Source of the DNA: Xylaria sp. FL1777
Taxonomy: Eukaryota > Ascomycota > Sordariomycetes > Xylariales > Xylariaceae
NCBI GenBank assembly: GCA_022578965.1
Contig: MU400590.1
Location: 144,538-208,537, forward strand
Length of the DNA stretch: 64,000 bases
Direction of reading: 5' to 3'
A program made the translations under genes and the position numbers. Positions within the stretch are counted from its first letter, which is position 1, and each line of letters starts with the position of its first letter. Below the pieces are notes generated by a model. The model was given only the letters and a program-made list of their open reading frames with translations, ran no database searches and was not told the DNA's origin. Below are positions 11,206 through 22,202 of the stretch, piece by piece.

Positions 11206-12558
11206 ATGTCGTCTGATATTGAAGCATGCGGCAGTCCTACGCAAAGCAACATGGAGGACAATAAGCCGGATGTTACTAGGACACTGTTGAACCTCAATAC
11301 TCAGCTTGCACAATGTTTAGAGAACTTGAAATCTCTAGGCTCGACTCTCTCTGAAAGTCTCCATCATGATGATCGCCTTCCTAAGCTGGAAGATATGAAT
11401 CTCGCAGCCCAGGCCGTTGACACTTTACATCAAATTCAGCTAATGCTTGATCCTCCCGTTTTGATACTGGCAGACCACTTTCTAGGCAAGACCTGGCATA
11501 ATCTATATCTATTCCAAGCTTTTTCTTACATAATTCTAGGTTATGTCCGATCAAAATGCCTATTAGCTGCGGTAGAGAGAGGCATCCCAGACGCTCTTAA
11601 ACAGGGGTCAATGACCCTAGCCGATCTTGCCAAACTAACTCATTCACGCAACGATAGGCTTGGCCAGATACTACGTATACTCTGTGATCAAGGCATATTC
11701 ACATACGATGACAAAACTCGACGCTATTCTAACAGCCCGGCCTCGACCTTGCTACTTTCAGATCATTGGACGCAATGGCACAACTGGGTCACATTATACG
11801 GCACGCAATTCTATGATATTGCACGGGGTATTCCGAGTTCGACAGTTGAAAGATCTTCTCGAACTGCAGCACAGATTAATTTTGATACAGACACCAATAT
11901 GTTTGCATTCTTTCGTGAACAGGAATGGGCGCTCCAGCTTCATCGCACACTGGGCGGAGGCGCTACCGCACAATTGCCTGGAATTCTTGAGGACTATCCC
12001 TGGTACGAGGTCGCCGATGGCCTCGTTATGGACATCGGCGGTGGTGGAGGTGATTTTATTGCTGGCTTGCTCCGAAGATATCCAGAGATGCAGGGTGGCT
12101 TATTCGATCAGCCTCACATTGCAGATCATTTTCGTTCGTACTTTGAATCCGGAGCCAAGTTTCATGACATCAAAGGGCAAGTACAAGACCACAATGTTGT
12201 CGGTGGCGACTTTTTCGAATCGGTTCCTAGATGCGCCGTCTACACAATGAAGTGGTGTTTGCACGACTGGATGGACGCCGAAGCCTTGGCGATTCTAAAG
12301 AATATACGGAAGAGTATCATAGTTGGGCCCAAGAGCAGACTGATCGTTCTCGAGTCGATTCTATCTAACAGGCATTCTGGTCGGCTTACGCGATACGGCG
12401 ATATCAACATGATGATGACAATCAGTGGTCAAGAGAGAACCGAGGACGACTGGCAAAATCTGGCAAAGTCAGCAGGTTGGGAGTTGAGCGGCATCTGGGA
12501 CTTGAGAAGGGCGTGGGTCAAAGCCATGGAGTTTCGGCCAGTGGTACCTGAAGCTTGA
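11206..12558 (+). CDS. O-methyltransferase, GliM-like (plant OMT-type fold)
   Basis: A single exon of 450 residues. An N-terminal dimerisation/helical region is followed by a winged-helix segment (TLADLAKLTHSRNDRLGQIL). The SAM site VMDIGGGGGDF is at about residue 274, and the catalytic-His segment WCLHDWMDAEAL has His at about 353. A C-terminal MTISGQERTEDDW motif closes the family pattern. The open frame continues upstream to about 11011, but those extra residues are not family-like and contain the exact regulator palindrome. GliM and SirM are the ETP-cluster members of this type and methylate phenolic or hydroxyl oxygens. That role is inferred from family and neighbours. Confidence 0.85.
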   Translation: MSSDIEACGSPTQSNMEDNKPDVTRTLLNLNTQLAQCLENLKSLGSTLSESLHHDDRLPKLEDMNLAAQAVDTLHQIQLMLDPPVLILADHFLGKTWHNLYLFQAFSYIILGYVRSKCLLAAVERGIPDALKQGSMTLADLAKLTHSRNDRLGQILRILCDQGIFTYDDKTRRYSNSPASTLLLSDHWTQWHNWVTLYGTQFYDIARGIPSSTVERSSRTAAQINFDTDTNMFAFFREQEWALQLHRTLGGGATAQLPGILEDYPWYEVADGLVMDIGGGGGDFIAGLLRRYPEMQGGLFDQPHIADHFRSYFESGAKFHDIKGQVQDHNVVGGDFFESVPRCAVYTMKWCLHDWMDAEALAILKNIRKSIIVGPKSRLIVLESILSNRHSGRLTRYGDINMMMTISGQERTEDDWQNLAKSAGWELSGIWDLRRAWVKAMEFRPVVPEA

Positions 12559-13099
12559 ATTGATACCTAATCACGAGGATTCCGACAAAAGATAGATTAG
12601 TGTTATGTAGAGTTCACATTTTAGTCGGACCTGAAGCTTTATCGTGAGTGACGGGCATGATATTGACAAGCCAGGGCGATGTCCCTACCCGTGCTCCTCG
12701 TAATTAATTGCGATAACATACCTAGTGTCCTCGTTCTAACCAAGTCAAGAATGACTAGAGCAGAAGAAAGGGGTAACTGGAATAGGAAGGTTACCGGCTA
12801 GAAACTACCTACCTAGGTGGTTTTTTTTACTTAGGTGAGCCATTTAGGGAGACTAGTGAGCTGGGTTCGATTCCTGACAGCGCTATTAGCTTTTGCTACT
12901 TACCTATTTACCTCATTCAAAACTTCCTTACCAACGGAACCACGAGAGAGAGAAAAAAAGGGGTGCATGCAGTCGGATCTCGGGATTAATTCACAGGTCA
13001 CGAAGTAAGTATAGCTATATTATATGAATAAGCTAAGCCCGTGCAGTGCGTAAGGATGATTACGGTCTTCTATTATCTAGCTCTGTTTAACAGGCCGGA
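12559..13099. other. Convergent intergenic spacer
   Basis: No gene seen between the convergent O-methyltransferase and C-S lyase genes. A tRNA B-box-like word at 12864-12874 has no cloverleaf around it. Confidence 0.5.
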
Positions 13100-14572
13100 T
13101 TAGCTACGAGTAGATTGGAATTTCGCTAGTCCTAGTTCTAACCTTCGTAGCGCTTCATCTAGCTGATCCCTTTTGATTGCAAAGGTAAGCCGCGCCCAAC
13201 CTTTCTCTTTCTCGGGCATGTGATAAGACTTCCCGGCACTGATCACGACGCCCGCTTCTTTGCAACATGCAACAGCCCGGCTCTCGTCCTCCCATGATGC
13301 CGCATCGGCGACTACCTTGGCAAATACGAACGGGCCATGGCTTACCCGTATGTATTCGATGTTGTGTAGCTTCAGAAACGTCGTCATTACACCGTATGCC
13401 TCTGCCAACCTCGACGCATTGGTCTCGAGGAGCGAGGGCAGCCGGGATGAAGTCAGTAACGCAGTTGTGAATATAGCTGTCAATGATGAAACTTGCGTGT
13501 TGGCGGCGAGCGCTAGGCCAACATGAAGAGCTCGATTGGCCTGCGTTACGCAGCATCCCTAGGAGAGACAGTCAGCGGTCACCACCCTCGATCATAGAGT
13601 ATTCCGATAGCTGTACCATTCGAAACCCATTGGATCCGAAATCTTTGCTGATGCTCCAGACAACATGTACCCGAGACTGGTCACCACCTATTTGCTTGGC
13701 ATCTATGGATAGAGCAGAAATGAAAGGTGAATGGGTTGTTGACTGTTCGCTCTCAAAACCCGATATGCCGTAGACCTCGTCGGACACGAAATGGATCATG
13801 TGCTTGTTGCAGAACCGGATGCATTCTTCAATCACAGATCTCGAATAGCACTGGCCAAATGGATTCTGCGGATTAGTAAGAACAAGCGCTTTGACGGGCC
13901 GCTGTGACTTTTCCAGAGCCCTGGCCAAGCAAGGGATCAAGCTACTTGTCAAGGTGTCCTCCAGCCGGTCAACTTCAACGGCGATGGGATGCACACCAGA
14001 TCGGACCCCAAATAGCCAGTCAAAGCCACCTGTTCACATGCTTATTAGGACCCCCCGGGGCAGCATAACTACACATCGAGGATGAACTTACTCCAGAAGG
14101 GACTTGGCACCAACACTCCGTCACCCGGCTCGCAGATATTGTACAGCAGTGCGTCAAGGGAAGCGGCGGCGCCTGGTGCTGTGGCGATATGCTCCATAGC
14201 TCGTACTGGAGTTGCTGGCTTAAAATACTTATTGAAAAAGGATGCCAGAGCTTCCAATAACGCCATGTCGCCTGCAAACCCGTCTGGATATGAGAAATGC
14301 TGCACGTATTGATCTGTGAGCATTATGCTACGTCTGTGTGCCTTATAGCCGATGAGCTTGGAAGAACACATTCATACCTTTTCCAATAGGTCTTCATTTA
14401 TTGCGTCTTGGCAGATTTTGGTAAGCTCGTCGCGTATTAACCAATTCTCAGATGTACTCATGTCGATGTTGTTGTTCTTCTTAGCTCTTTCATCCACCGC
14501 CGCGCTGATTCGTGGGAGGACCGAGTCAACATTCTTGGCACCCCGGCTTGAGAGCCCCATCTCTGTAGCCAT
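13100..14572 (-). CDS. PLP-dependent C-S bis-lyase, GliI-like (ACC synthase/aminotransferase fold)
   Basis: Minus-strand exons 14378-14572, 14092-14341, 13617-14029 and 13100-13558 encode about 438 residues, the size of GliI. Visible signatures are FSYPDGFAGD, TAPGAAASLDALL, the LTNPQNPFG cofactor-site motif, FVSDEVYG, and SISKDFGSNGFR with the Schiff-base Lys near residue 277. In ETP biosynthesis GliI cleaves both C-S bonds of the processed bis-glutathione adduct to give the free dithiol, immediately before GliT-type oxidation, so this gene links well to the oxidase at 2852-3890. The first intron as read is only 36 nt (14342-14377), so that junction is less certain. The start (MATEMGLSSRG) was chosen from the family pattern; the open frame runs 32 codons further upstream. 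Confidence 0.8.
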
Positions 14573-14910
14573 GATGGCTTGAGCTTTTCGAATAACTTCA
14601 GAATTACATGCTCCGGCATAACGTCGGAGGATCAAGTTCTGCGAGCTTGCCTTGCCGGCGCAGCGCATTCATATGTGCGTATGCCATCGGTGGGCTCGGC
14701 GGCCGATATTACAACTACCGGGCAGTCGGGCGCGTTACTCCGCCTCCATTATGTTGCCGTGTATTCATGGACCCGACCCGGAGCCCGAAATGAACGGCAT
14801 GACATCTAATCATGTAGAACTTCCCATTTTCATGTTTTACTCTAGTGACGACCTTTATCATGAGCCTCTGATTCTTTGAATAAAAGCAGATAGTACTACA
14901 TTCAAAAGTC
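14573..14910. promoter_or_regulatory. Divergent promoter, C-S lyase and ABC transporter
   Basis: About 340 bp of comparatively GC-rich spacer between divergent genes, with an exact ETP palindrome at 14696-14706, 124 bp from the lyase start and about 205 bp from the transporter start. Confidence 0.6.
14696..14706. promoter_or_regulatory. ETP-regulator palindrome, exact (lyase/ABC divergent promoter)
   Basis: TCGGCGGCCGA matches TCGGN3CCGA exactly and lies between the divergently read lyase and ABC genes. Confidence 0.6.
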
Positions 14911-17832
14911 ATGGACGGGTTGTCGACCGCGTATCCTATTTCACTCTACGTAACTTACTTACTGTCTCGTCTAGCTTCAGGAATAATAGCAAGTAAATTG
15001 TCGACCGTTCCTAAACGACGTCCGGGGGGCGCTACAGTCATTGCAATCTTCCACGCCGCTCTGTGCCTGTGTTTCGTAAGTAATCATCGATGCAAAATCA
15101 TGTTCATAATGAATGACCCCCTGTGTTAGGCAGCGACAGCAGTGGTTATTTGCTATGCTCTCGCTAACAAATATACATCTGGCCATACATGGTGGCTATC
15201 ATCTGATTACTTGGTAAGCTACCAAGTCTCTTACCGCCTTCACCATTCTAGCAATTCTGAATGCGCTCATATTTGACTTCAAACCAATAGGCTTCGGTGT
15301 TAGGTGTCGGTGCTTACTTCATTGCTGGGTTACTTCCAGATGCGGACTTACCCTACACACCTGAGGTCTGGCATGCAAGCACCTGGGTGGTATGCTTGGC
15401 CTTCGAGGCGGCGTCATTAGGCCTTGCCATTCATAAAGGCAACGATGGCACCCATAGGGCTTCGATAGGCATAGGGTTGGATATATCTCAGTATGTACTA
15501 TTAATACTCCGAATTGTTCTTTTGCTCTCAATGATCATCACGTTCTGGTCAGCAAGATTATTGAACACGGAAATACCAAACACACCCGAGGAGACCGAGC
15601 CACTGCTGCCATCGAATGGTGACACCTCGACGTCAGTATTTGGAGCTTCGAAACGAAAATTATTAGTGGGACGTAGGATCGCCAGAGTTGGAGACGCTCA
15701 AACTACGGACTGGGTCGACTATACCATCGGCTTCCAGAAGCTTTTCCCCTTTCTCTGGTGAGTCCAAATAAAACTCACATTGCACAGGCAATTCGTAATT
15801 CTAGTTTGAACTCGCGCTGATGACTCCATTTTGCTCAGGCCATCCGACTCACGAGCCTTGCAGATTCGATCAATTTTCTGTTTCTTCTTGTTGATATGTC
15901 AACGAGTAGTCAACATTCTAGTTCCCCATCAACTGGGAGTTGTGGTCGCTGAGTTAGGACCGGGCAGGATACCTCATTTCCATTTACTAACTTACATTAT
16001 TCTTCGCGGTCTACAGGGGCAGCAAGGTGTGATTGGTTCCTTTCGTGCTCTTCTATGGATTCCTATCAGTCAATCTACGTATAGACGTCTCACTTCGGCC
16101 GCATTTGAGCACGTACTACTATTGTCGCTAGATTTTCATCTCAACAATCGCATTGGTGAGGTCTTGAGCGCATTAAGCAAAGGGAGTGCTTTGAATACAT
16201 TTCTCGACGGATTCGCCTTTCAACTTTTCCCTATGGTCGCCGACCTTTGGATTGCCGCAGTTTACTTCATGATCGAATTTGATTTCTTCTATGCCCTAGC
16301 GGTGATCAGTATCACCTGGACATACCTATACGTCACAATATACATGGCCAAGTATCGAGGGCGAGCTCGACGAGAGATGACTACGAGGGAGAGGGAACTT
16401 GAGGCGGCCAAGTAAGATTACCTTTGAATGACTATCTCACTTGGACACTTAGGCCAATTGCTCACCTGTTTTGTAATAGGACAGAAGCACTGATGTCGTA
16501 CGAAACCGTTCATCACAACAGCGCCGTCGATACAGAACTTTCCCGATTTCGGAGACTGGTTTCCATATTTCAGACTGCAGAGTACAAGGTGTTCTTCTCT
16601 CTCAACCTACTCAATGCTGTTCAAAACGGTGTTTTCACCATCGGTGTACTAATACTATGCTATTTGAACGCTTTTCAAATTTCACAAAATCAGCAACGCG
16701 TAGCGATGTTCGTCACTCTTTTAACCTATCTAGCACAACTTCAGGCACCCTTGAACTTCTTTGGAAGCTTTTATACCCAGGTTCAGAATAATTTAGTTGA
16801 TGCTGAACGGATGCTTGATTTGGTAAGCTGGTTTAGTTCGTTCATTTAGTCTCCTTTCCATTTTATGAGGTATGTAGCTCATCCTCACGTTGTACAGTTT
16901 AAAGAGGAGTCTACGATCGTAGATAAGAAAGACGCCAGGCCCATGGAGCAGTGTTCCGGACGTCTCGAATTCAATAACGTCGTTTTCGCGTACAACAAAC
17001 AAAGGCGCGCTCTTAATGGCGTCAGTCTCGAATTTCTTCCCGGAACGTCTACAGCGATTGTGGGTGAAAGCGGTAGCGGTAAGTCAACTATCCTCAAGCT
17101 TCTCTTCCGCTTTTACGATGTAGACAGCGGTTCTATAACGTTAGATGGTATAAACATTCAGGATGTCACGGTCGCAAGCTTGAGAAGTCATTTTGGAATC
17201 GTGCCCCAAGATACCATCCTCTTCCACGAATCCATAATGTACAATCTACTCTACGCAAGACCGAACGCCACTGAAGATGAAGTGTACGAAGCATGCAAAG
17301 CAGCGAGCATACATGAAAAGATCATGGCATTTCCTATGAGATACGAGACTACTGTGGGAGAACGCGGTCTAAAGCTTTCAGGGGGCGAAAAGCAGAGAGT
17401 AAGTCCACATATTACTTCCTCCTCGTCCACATGTATCCAGTGTTGAAGCAAGTTGGAATTCAACTTTGTAAATTTCACAGATTTCCATCGCGAGGGCAAT
17501 ACTTCGATCGCCTCAAATCCTCTTATTGGATGAAGCAACGGCCTCGTTAGACTCGGCCACTGAAAGACAGATTCAGGGGGCATTGGAGCAAGTCTCTCAA
17601 GGCCGAACGACAATCACAATTGCGTAGGTCAAGTGAATAATTGAGTGGAACGACATGTAAACTGACATCTCTCGATAGCCACCGCCTTTCCACCATCACA
17701 AATTCGGATAATATCATCGTGCTTCACGAGGGTCGCATCGCTGAGAAGGGTACACATACCCAATTACTTGCTCTTGGGGGACTATACAGCCAGATGTGGC
17801 ATAAACAAACACAAGAGCGGGTTAACACATAA
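14911..17832 (+). CDS. ABC half-transporter, HMT1/ABCB6-like
   Basis: Eight exons (14911-15075, 15130-15213, 15291-15757, 15839-16411, 16480-16822, 16898-17398, 17481-17623, 17679-17832) join in frame to about 809 residues. The protein has an N-terminal extra membrane region of four to five segments, a typical six-helix transporter domain, and one C-terminal ATPase domain. The ATPase shows Walker [10 protein letters not shown] at about 600, the Q-loop in GIVPQDT, signature LSGGEKQR at about 704, Walker [13 protein letters not shown] at about 725 and H-loop HRLST at about 760. This layout matches HMT1/ABCB6-type half-transporters, which move thiol conjugates or metal-thiol complexes across vacuolar or mitochondrial membranes. 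Beside a sulfur-rich product cluster it could sequester the toxin or its thiol form. It marks the last gene with clear cluster membership. Confidence 0.85.
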
Positions 17833-18204
17833 TTCTCATGCGCAATTCTGGACTGGTACTAGTAAGACTAGTTTTCTTCCCCGAAATTGGAACGCAGTGA
17901 ATATCAGGATAAGGGGAATTGGCGCACTATCCATTAAATTATTCGACCTCCCCTGGGGCTCGTTTGATACCTAATAAAATCAAATGCACAAAACTTTCGT
18001 CGGAAGCGCCATTGTAGGACGTGACACCCACATTCACTCGTCCAATAAGCCACAATATCAACAGAGCCAAATCTTTAACACCAGCACATGAAAGCCTTCC
18101 CCACGGCTACACCATCTTCTTCAATCTATTTGCATTTTCCTGGGGATATCCTAGACACCCGAGACGAGATCGAGAGTATAGGAGCGGCTACCGGATACCA
18201 CATC
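17833..18204. other. Spacer at the likely cluster border
   Basis: No gene recognised. This separates the ABC gene from unrelated hypothetical genes and is the probable right border of the metabolite cluster. Confidence 0.4.
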
Positions 18205-18762
18205 CTATGAGCTTTCATGTTCGACAGTCTCATTCTCCATCTTCAAGTGTACTTGGTCCACCTCGACGTAACTCAAGTCCAACCCCTGTCTCCGCTGTAT
18301 CTCAGATTGGGGCGTGGGAGAGGTTATCATTGACAGCCATTTTTCTACAGCCTGGTCTCTCTCCCATCTGCTGGTTCTGCATGATGGCGGTTCGGATTTT
18401 TTGGATGGAGAGACAGGGCGACGAGGCCGGCCCTTAGTATTACGAGTGGACGTTCTCTCCGAACGAGTAGTGCGCCGACCCCGCGTGTGGATTTCATCGT
18501 CAGGTACCCTTCTCTTATGAGGTGATCTGGCGCAATAATATGTGTAGACGATAAGTGGGGTGATGGAGAAGATATAGAAGATGAGTAGGGAGGTCCCTTC
18601 CATTCCGCTCGCGTCGCCGTCCTTAGCCCACAATCCCTGTCGCTTGATATTCATGCCGCTTTGGAGGTAATTCGAAACAATTCTGACGGTACCGTAGATC
18701 ACTGGAAACGTGTACAAGGTCACTAGAAGAACCAGTGCAATGGCGGTGTCATCGTTTTCCAT
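18205..18762 (-). CDS. Hypothetical two-pass membrane protein
   Basis: A 185-residue open frame from the first ATG (the longer frame starts with TTG). Two hydrophobic segments lie near the N-terminus (ALVLLVTLYTFPVIYG and LLIFYIFSITPLIVYTYY), followed by a long basic, Arg/Ser/Thr-rich tail and an acidic C-terminus. No family is recognised. It could be a small membrane protein of a fungal-specific lineage. It points back towards the cluster but has no visible link to it. Confidence 0.45.
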   Translation of the reverse strand: MENDDTAIALVLLVTLYTFPVIYGTVRIVSNYLQSGMNIKRQGLWAKDGDASGMEGTSLLIFYIFSITPLIVYTYYCARSPHKRRVPDDEIHTRGRRTTRSERTSTRNTKGRPRRPVSPSKKSEPPSCRTSRWERDQAVEKWLSMITSPTPQSEIQRRQGLDLSYVEVDQVHLKMENETVEHESS

Positions 18763-19840
18763 CTTTTTAATTGTGGCGATCAGTGAGAAAGAGTTAACTA
18801 GTCTACCAAGCTGCAAACTAAGTAGACGATTCGATGGATCTTTGAGCTGTATGTAACTGAATTATTTTTTCCTTTGACAGGTGAAAAGGAATGAGAATCA
18901 GTTTTACTTGTAGATAGACCCATTGCCCTTATATTATAAGATGCGAGAAAAGCTAACCTAACATTCAATATTCATACTCCTATTCCACACGGATTTGCCA
19001 CTCGGGGGTATGTCAATGGATGGAATTTCAGGCTCACAATATCCTTTATGGGAGCCTTTTTAGACACACTTAGTAAGCACCGAAAAAATTATTTCCAGCT
19101 GAGAGTTAGTAACTACAACTTTATATCATCCGACACCATCGTCGAACTCTAACTACGTGTTAGGTAACCTTTACTTTTACGTTTTTTACCTAATCTAAAC
19201 GGGGCATATCGGGTTTCCGGTGGCTCGATAGATGTTGAGAACTTGTCTTCATTAGTTATCCTGCGCATCTAGGGGGGTTGGTTCACAGCTAAATGGATAT
19301 CGCTTCGTAAGTCCGAGCAGTTAGCAGTCACGATCTTCCTTTTAGTGGTATCCTCGCTCTTTAAACCTAATTCTATATAGGACTCGGCTGTAATATACTC
19401 AATTGTCCGGTTGTGTGTAATGTTATTATAGTAAGCACTGGTTGTTTCGTGAAGGACTTAGAACAAGCCACTGGCAAAGTCTCTGTTACAATATACAAAA
19501 GACTCTTGCCAGCTTTATCACACGACAGCAATCTTTCTGATATAGTCATACCCTACACGTTATCTATAAAATAAATAGCCTAGGAAAACCAGTATTCTCA
19601 CAGCATAGAGTTCCAGAAAGTGTAAATGAATAATATTAAGGACTTTGCATGGAATAGTTAAATGGCAATACCGAGTCGAAAACTAGTATTGTTGTAAACA
19701 AGATTGTCTAATATACCTCAATAACTAAGAGAGAGAAGTACGTTGGCGTCGTTGAAAGATAAAACAAGGGTATCTTTAAATTACGTGATTATAACGCTAC
19801 CAATAACCATAACATTGCTGGTGGTCGTGAGGTTCATATG
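18763..19840. other. Gene-free AT-rich spacer
   Basis: About 1.1 kb without a supported gene. Only short, motif-free open frames are present. Confidence 0.5.
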
Positions 19841-20311
19841 TCACCTCGCCTGCTTGCTTGAACTGGCTTTATTCCAATCTCCAAAATGTGCCAGCAGCTT
19901 TTTAAGAGCTAAATCAGCACCAATAAAAAATAGCGTAGTTGGTAACATTGGGAACATGACGACGAGTGCTGCAACTCTCTTAAGAGCTTGGACAATCATT
20001 TCGGGCGTCCGCTTCATGGCCCCGACAAGACATTTCGCGTAATGCCGAATGTGTAGCTTGACATAATGTAATTCAATATCGATGGTGCTGGCGCGAGAAA
20101 GCGGCGGGAGCTCACTAATGGAAACTCGTTGGATTGGACTCTCTTCTGATCGCCTTTTGCCGAGGTCACATGAGTCGTTCATTTTAATATAGATCAGATT
20201 GAAAGTGTCGCTGGTTTGATTTATGGTGGAATTCGTGATGGTGTTTATGATACCAGAGATAGAAGATAATGGCGAAAAGATGGAACGATGTTGTGTAGAT
20301 GATCTTGTCAT
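19841..20311 (-). CDS. Hypothetical small protein with one membrane segment
   Basis: A 156-residue open frame from the first ATG (an upstream in-frame TTG was ignored). The N-terminal half is Ser/Thr/Asn-rich. A basic stretch (MKRTPEMIVQALKR) precedes one hydrophobic segment near residues 118-138. No family is recognised and it may not be expressed. Confidence 0.3.
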   Translation of the reverse strand: MTRSSTQHRSIFSPLSSISGIINTITNSTINQTSDTFNLIYIKMNDSCDLGKRRSEESPIQRVSISELPPLSRASTIDIELHYVKLHIRHYAKCLVGAMKRTPEMIVQALKRVAALVVMFPMLPTTLFFIGADLALKKLLAHFGDWNKASSSKQAR

Positions 20312-20971
20312 GGTAAATAATATATTACTGTGATCTTGCAAATATTGACATTGGCAATGTTTGGGGTGAGCAATGATATTTGACGGAAGCCCAAGTGATG
20401 TGTTTGGAGGATAGTACAGGGAGAGAATACGGATTGTTGGCCGACTGGCATGTTTGAGATGAGAAAGACAAAGTCTTACAAGGTATTCGACAATTTAAAC
20501 TCGTAGGCACACGAGAATTCAACCCGTCCCTGTTGGCCAACCCCCATAGAGGTGAGGAGGAAAGGAACGGGGGATAACCAGGGGAAACAACAGGGATGTA
20601 TCGTGACATACCAAGAGAAAATAAACATAGCAATTATACTTTTCTAGATAGTGTGACTGATCGAGTCATATCGTACATGACCTTGTACAGCGAGGGGCTC
20701 ATGTTTGCAACGGAAAACTTTGACACGAGCATAGATTTAGTTTAGTATGAGCGAGGTATTTTGATTAAACTTCTGACAGTCCCATCATGTCAACAAGGTT
20801 TTCTTCCCCCCGAACTCTGCCCCCTTTAAAACCTGCGTGTGGTGGAAATCCCCACAGAACACCCTCTTTTAAGCTCTTCTAGAACCCTTCGCCCACCAGA
20901 GAAAGACACCACACCGCATGATGTACCTACTGTTCAATCGGCTTAGCGCGCACGACTTCTACAGACACCCT
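20312..20971. other. Gene-free spacer
   Basis: Open frames here are short and lack motifs. The right part is probably 3' flank of the phosphatase gene at 20972-21544. Confidence 0.45.
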
Positions 20972-21544
20972 CTAATAACCTTCTTCCCAAATCTCCTTCC
21001 GATATCCTTCCGTTAGCCGCTCATCAGGTCCGTAAACCTCTTGCCACCCTACAAAGCCTCGATCAAGCACATAAACCTTTTGCGTTTTCTTCTCTCCTGA
21101 CTCCGTAACCTTGACACCGCTACTACCGCTGGCGGCAGCCTCCTTTTCGCGCAAATACCGTAAAGCCGCGCCAGGACCACGCTGTTGACTCAAGGCGCAA
21201 TGGAAGACGACAGTCTCCTTGTCCGCGAGCTTGCGGAGCAGTGTCGGCATAGTAGCGTCAAGGCTTTGGCTTGGGAAATGCATTGAGGTGCGGATATGGC
21301 CACCAATGTGGTCTAGGACGATAATCAATAGTCAGCTTTCATGTTCATATTCATTTTCGGATTCTTATCATTAACAGCAGAAAACAACCGTATAGGAAAC
21401 TCTTCAAAACTCACCGTCATCCCGAACATCCACAACAGCAATACGCTCCCCTCCAGCCGCACCAGCGGCAGTAGCAGCAAGGAGCATCTCCGCGAGCTTA
21501 GACGCAGTGATGCGCTCCAAGCTCGAGAGCGTGATAAGGGACAT
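20972..21544 (-). CDS. Rhodanese-fold Cdc25/Acr2-like phosphatase
   Basis: Minus-strand exons 21415-21544 and 20972-21312 encode about 156 residues. The first exon gives the CDC25-type rhodanese opening (ITASKLAEM, then VVDVRDD). The second continues HIGGHIRTSMHFPS and carries the active-site loop FHCALSQQRGPGAA, i.e. HCxxSQxRGP. That is the signature of yeast Ych1 and Acr2-type enzymes, which act as protein phosphatases or arsenate reductases. The intron is about 100 nt with gtgagt and ctag. Single-domain length and the loop fit the fungal family well; phosphatase versus arsenate reductase cannot be decided from sequence. Confidence 0.8.
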
Positions 21545-22202
21545 GACTAGGTCAACTGCTTCTAAGTGAACTCCCTAAATAGTAGTAGTGTGCTACAGTA
21601 GCTATTTTTAGGAGACGAGGGACACTTGATGTGGTGGTAGTGTGATTTGGGGGTTCTCTGGCACTTTAATTTTTTTTTTTTTTTTTTTAGAAAAGGGATT
21701 TTCTCGGGTATAAGGTAGATAGCGCCTTGGAGTTTGTGGTAGAGTTGGTGAAAGATGGACCACGAGTACAGATAAATCTTACTATTCTCAAGATTGATAG
21801 CTCATTGTTGAGGTTCAAACTTGGCATGAGTAATGTGATTAACCAGATGATCCGGCCCTTACACATCTACGTTAGATGCATAGTTCGCGAAACTTACCCT
21901 AATATCTGCATGACAGAAATAGAGCCTGGGTCTTCTCACCTACTAGGTAAGGTAAGTACCTAAGACCGAAGTAGGCACTACATCATCTCACAGGAAGGAA
22001 ACAATGCCATAGTTATCTAACTATCTTTAAAGATAATAGTTGGAATAGTTAATATTCTGATTCACATCCAGCCTCTAACCACGCTTACCACAGGCTTTCT
22101 ACATTCTAATGGTATAAGTAGTACACTAGCAACAATACAGTTATTAATCTTCCAGCCAACGCCTCCAAATACCTCGCGCCCTGTTGCACCCGGAGCTGCA
22201 TC
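21545..22202. other. Spacer with long T tract
   Basis: Contains an uninterrupted T run of roughly 20 bases ending about 21688. No gene seen; the small plus-strand frame at 21727-21963 has no recognisable motif. Confidence 0.5.

Noticed and set aside
12864..12874. tRNA B-box-like GGTTCGATTCC
   Set aside because: The T-stem pairs poorly and no D-arm or anticodon arm could be folded upstream.
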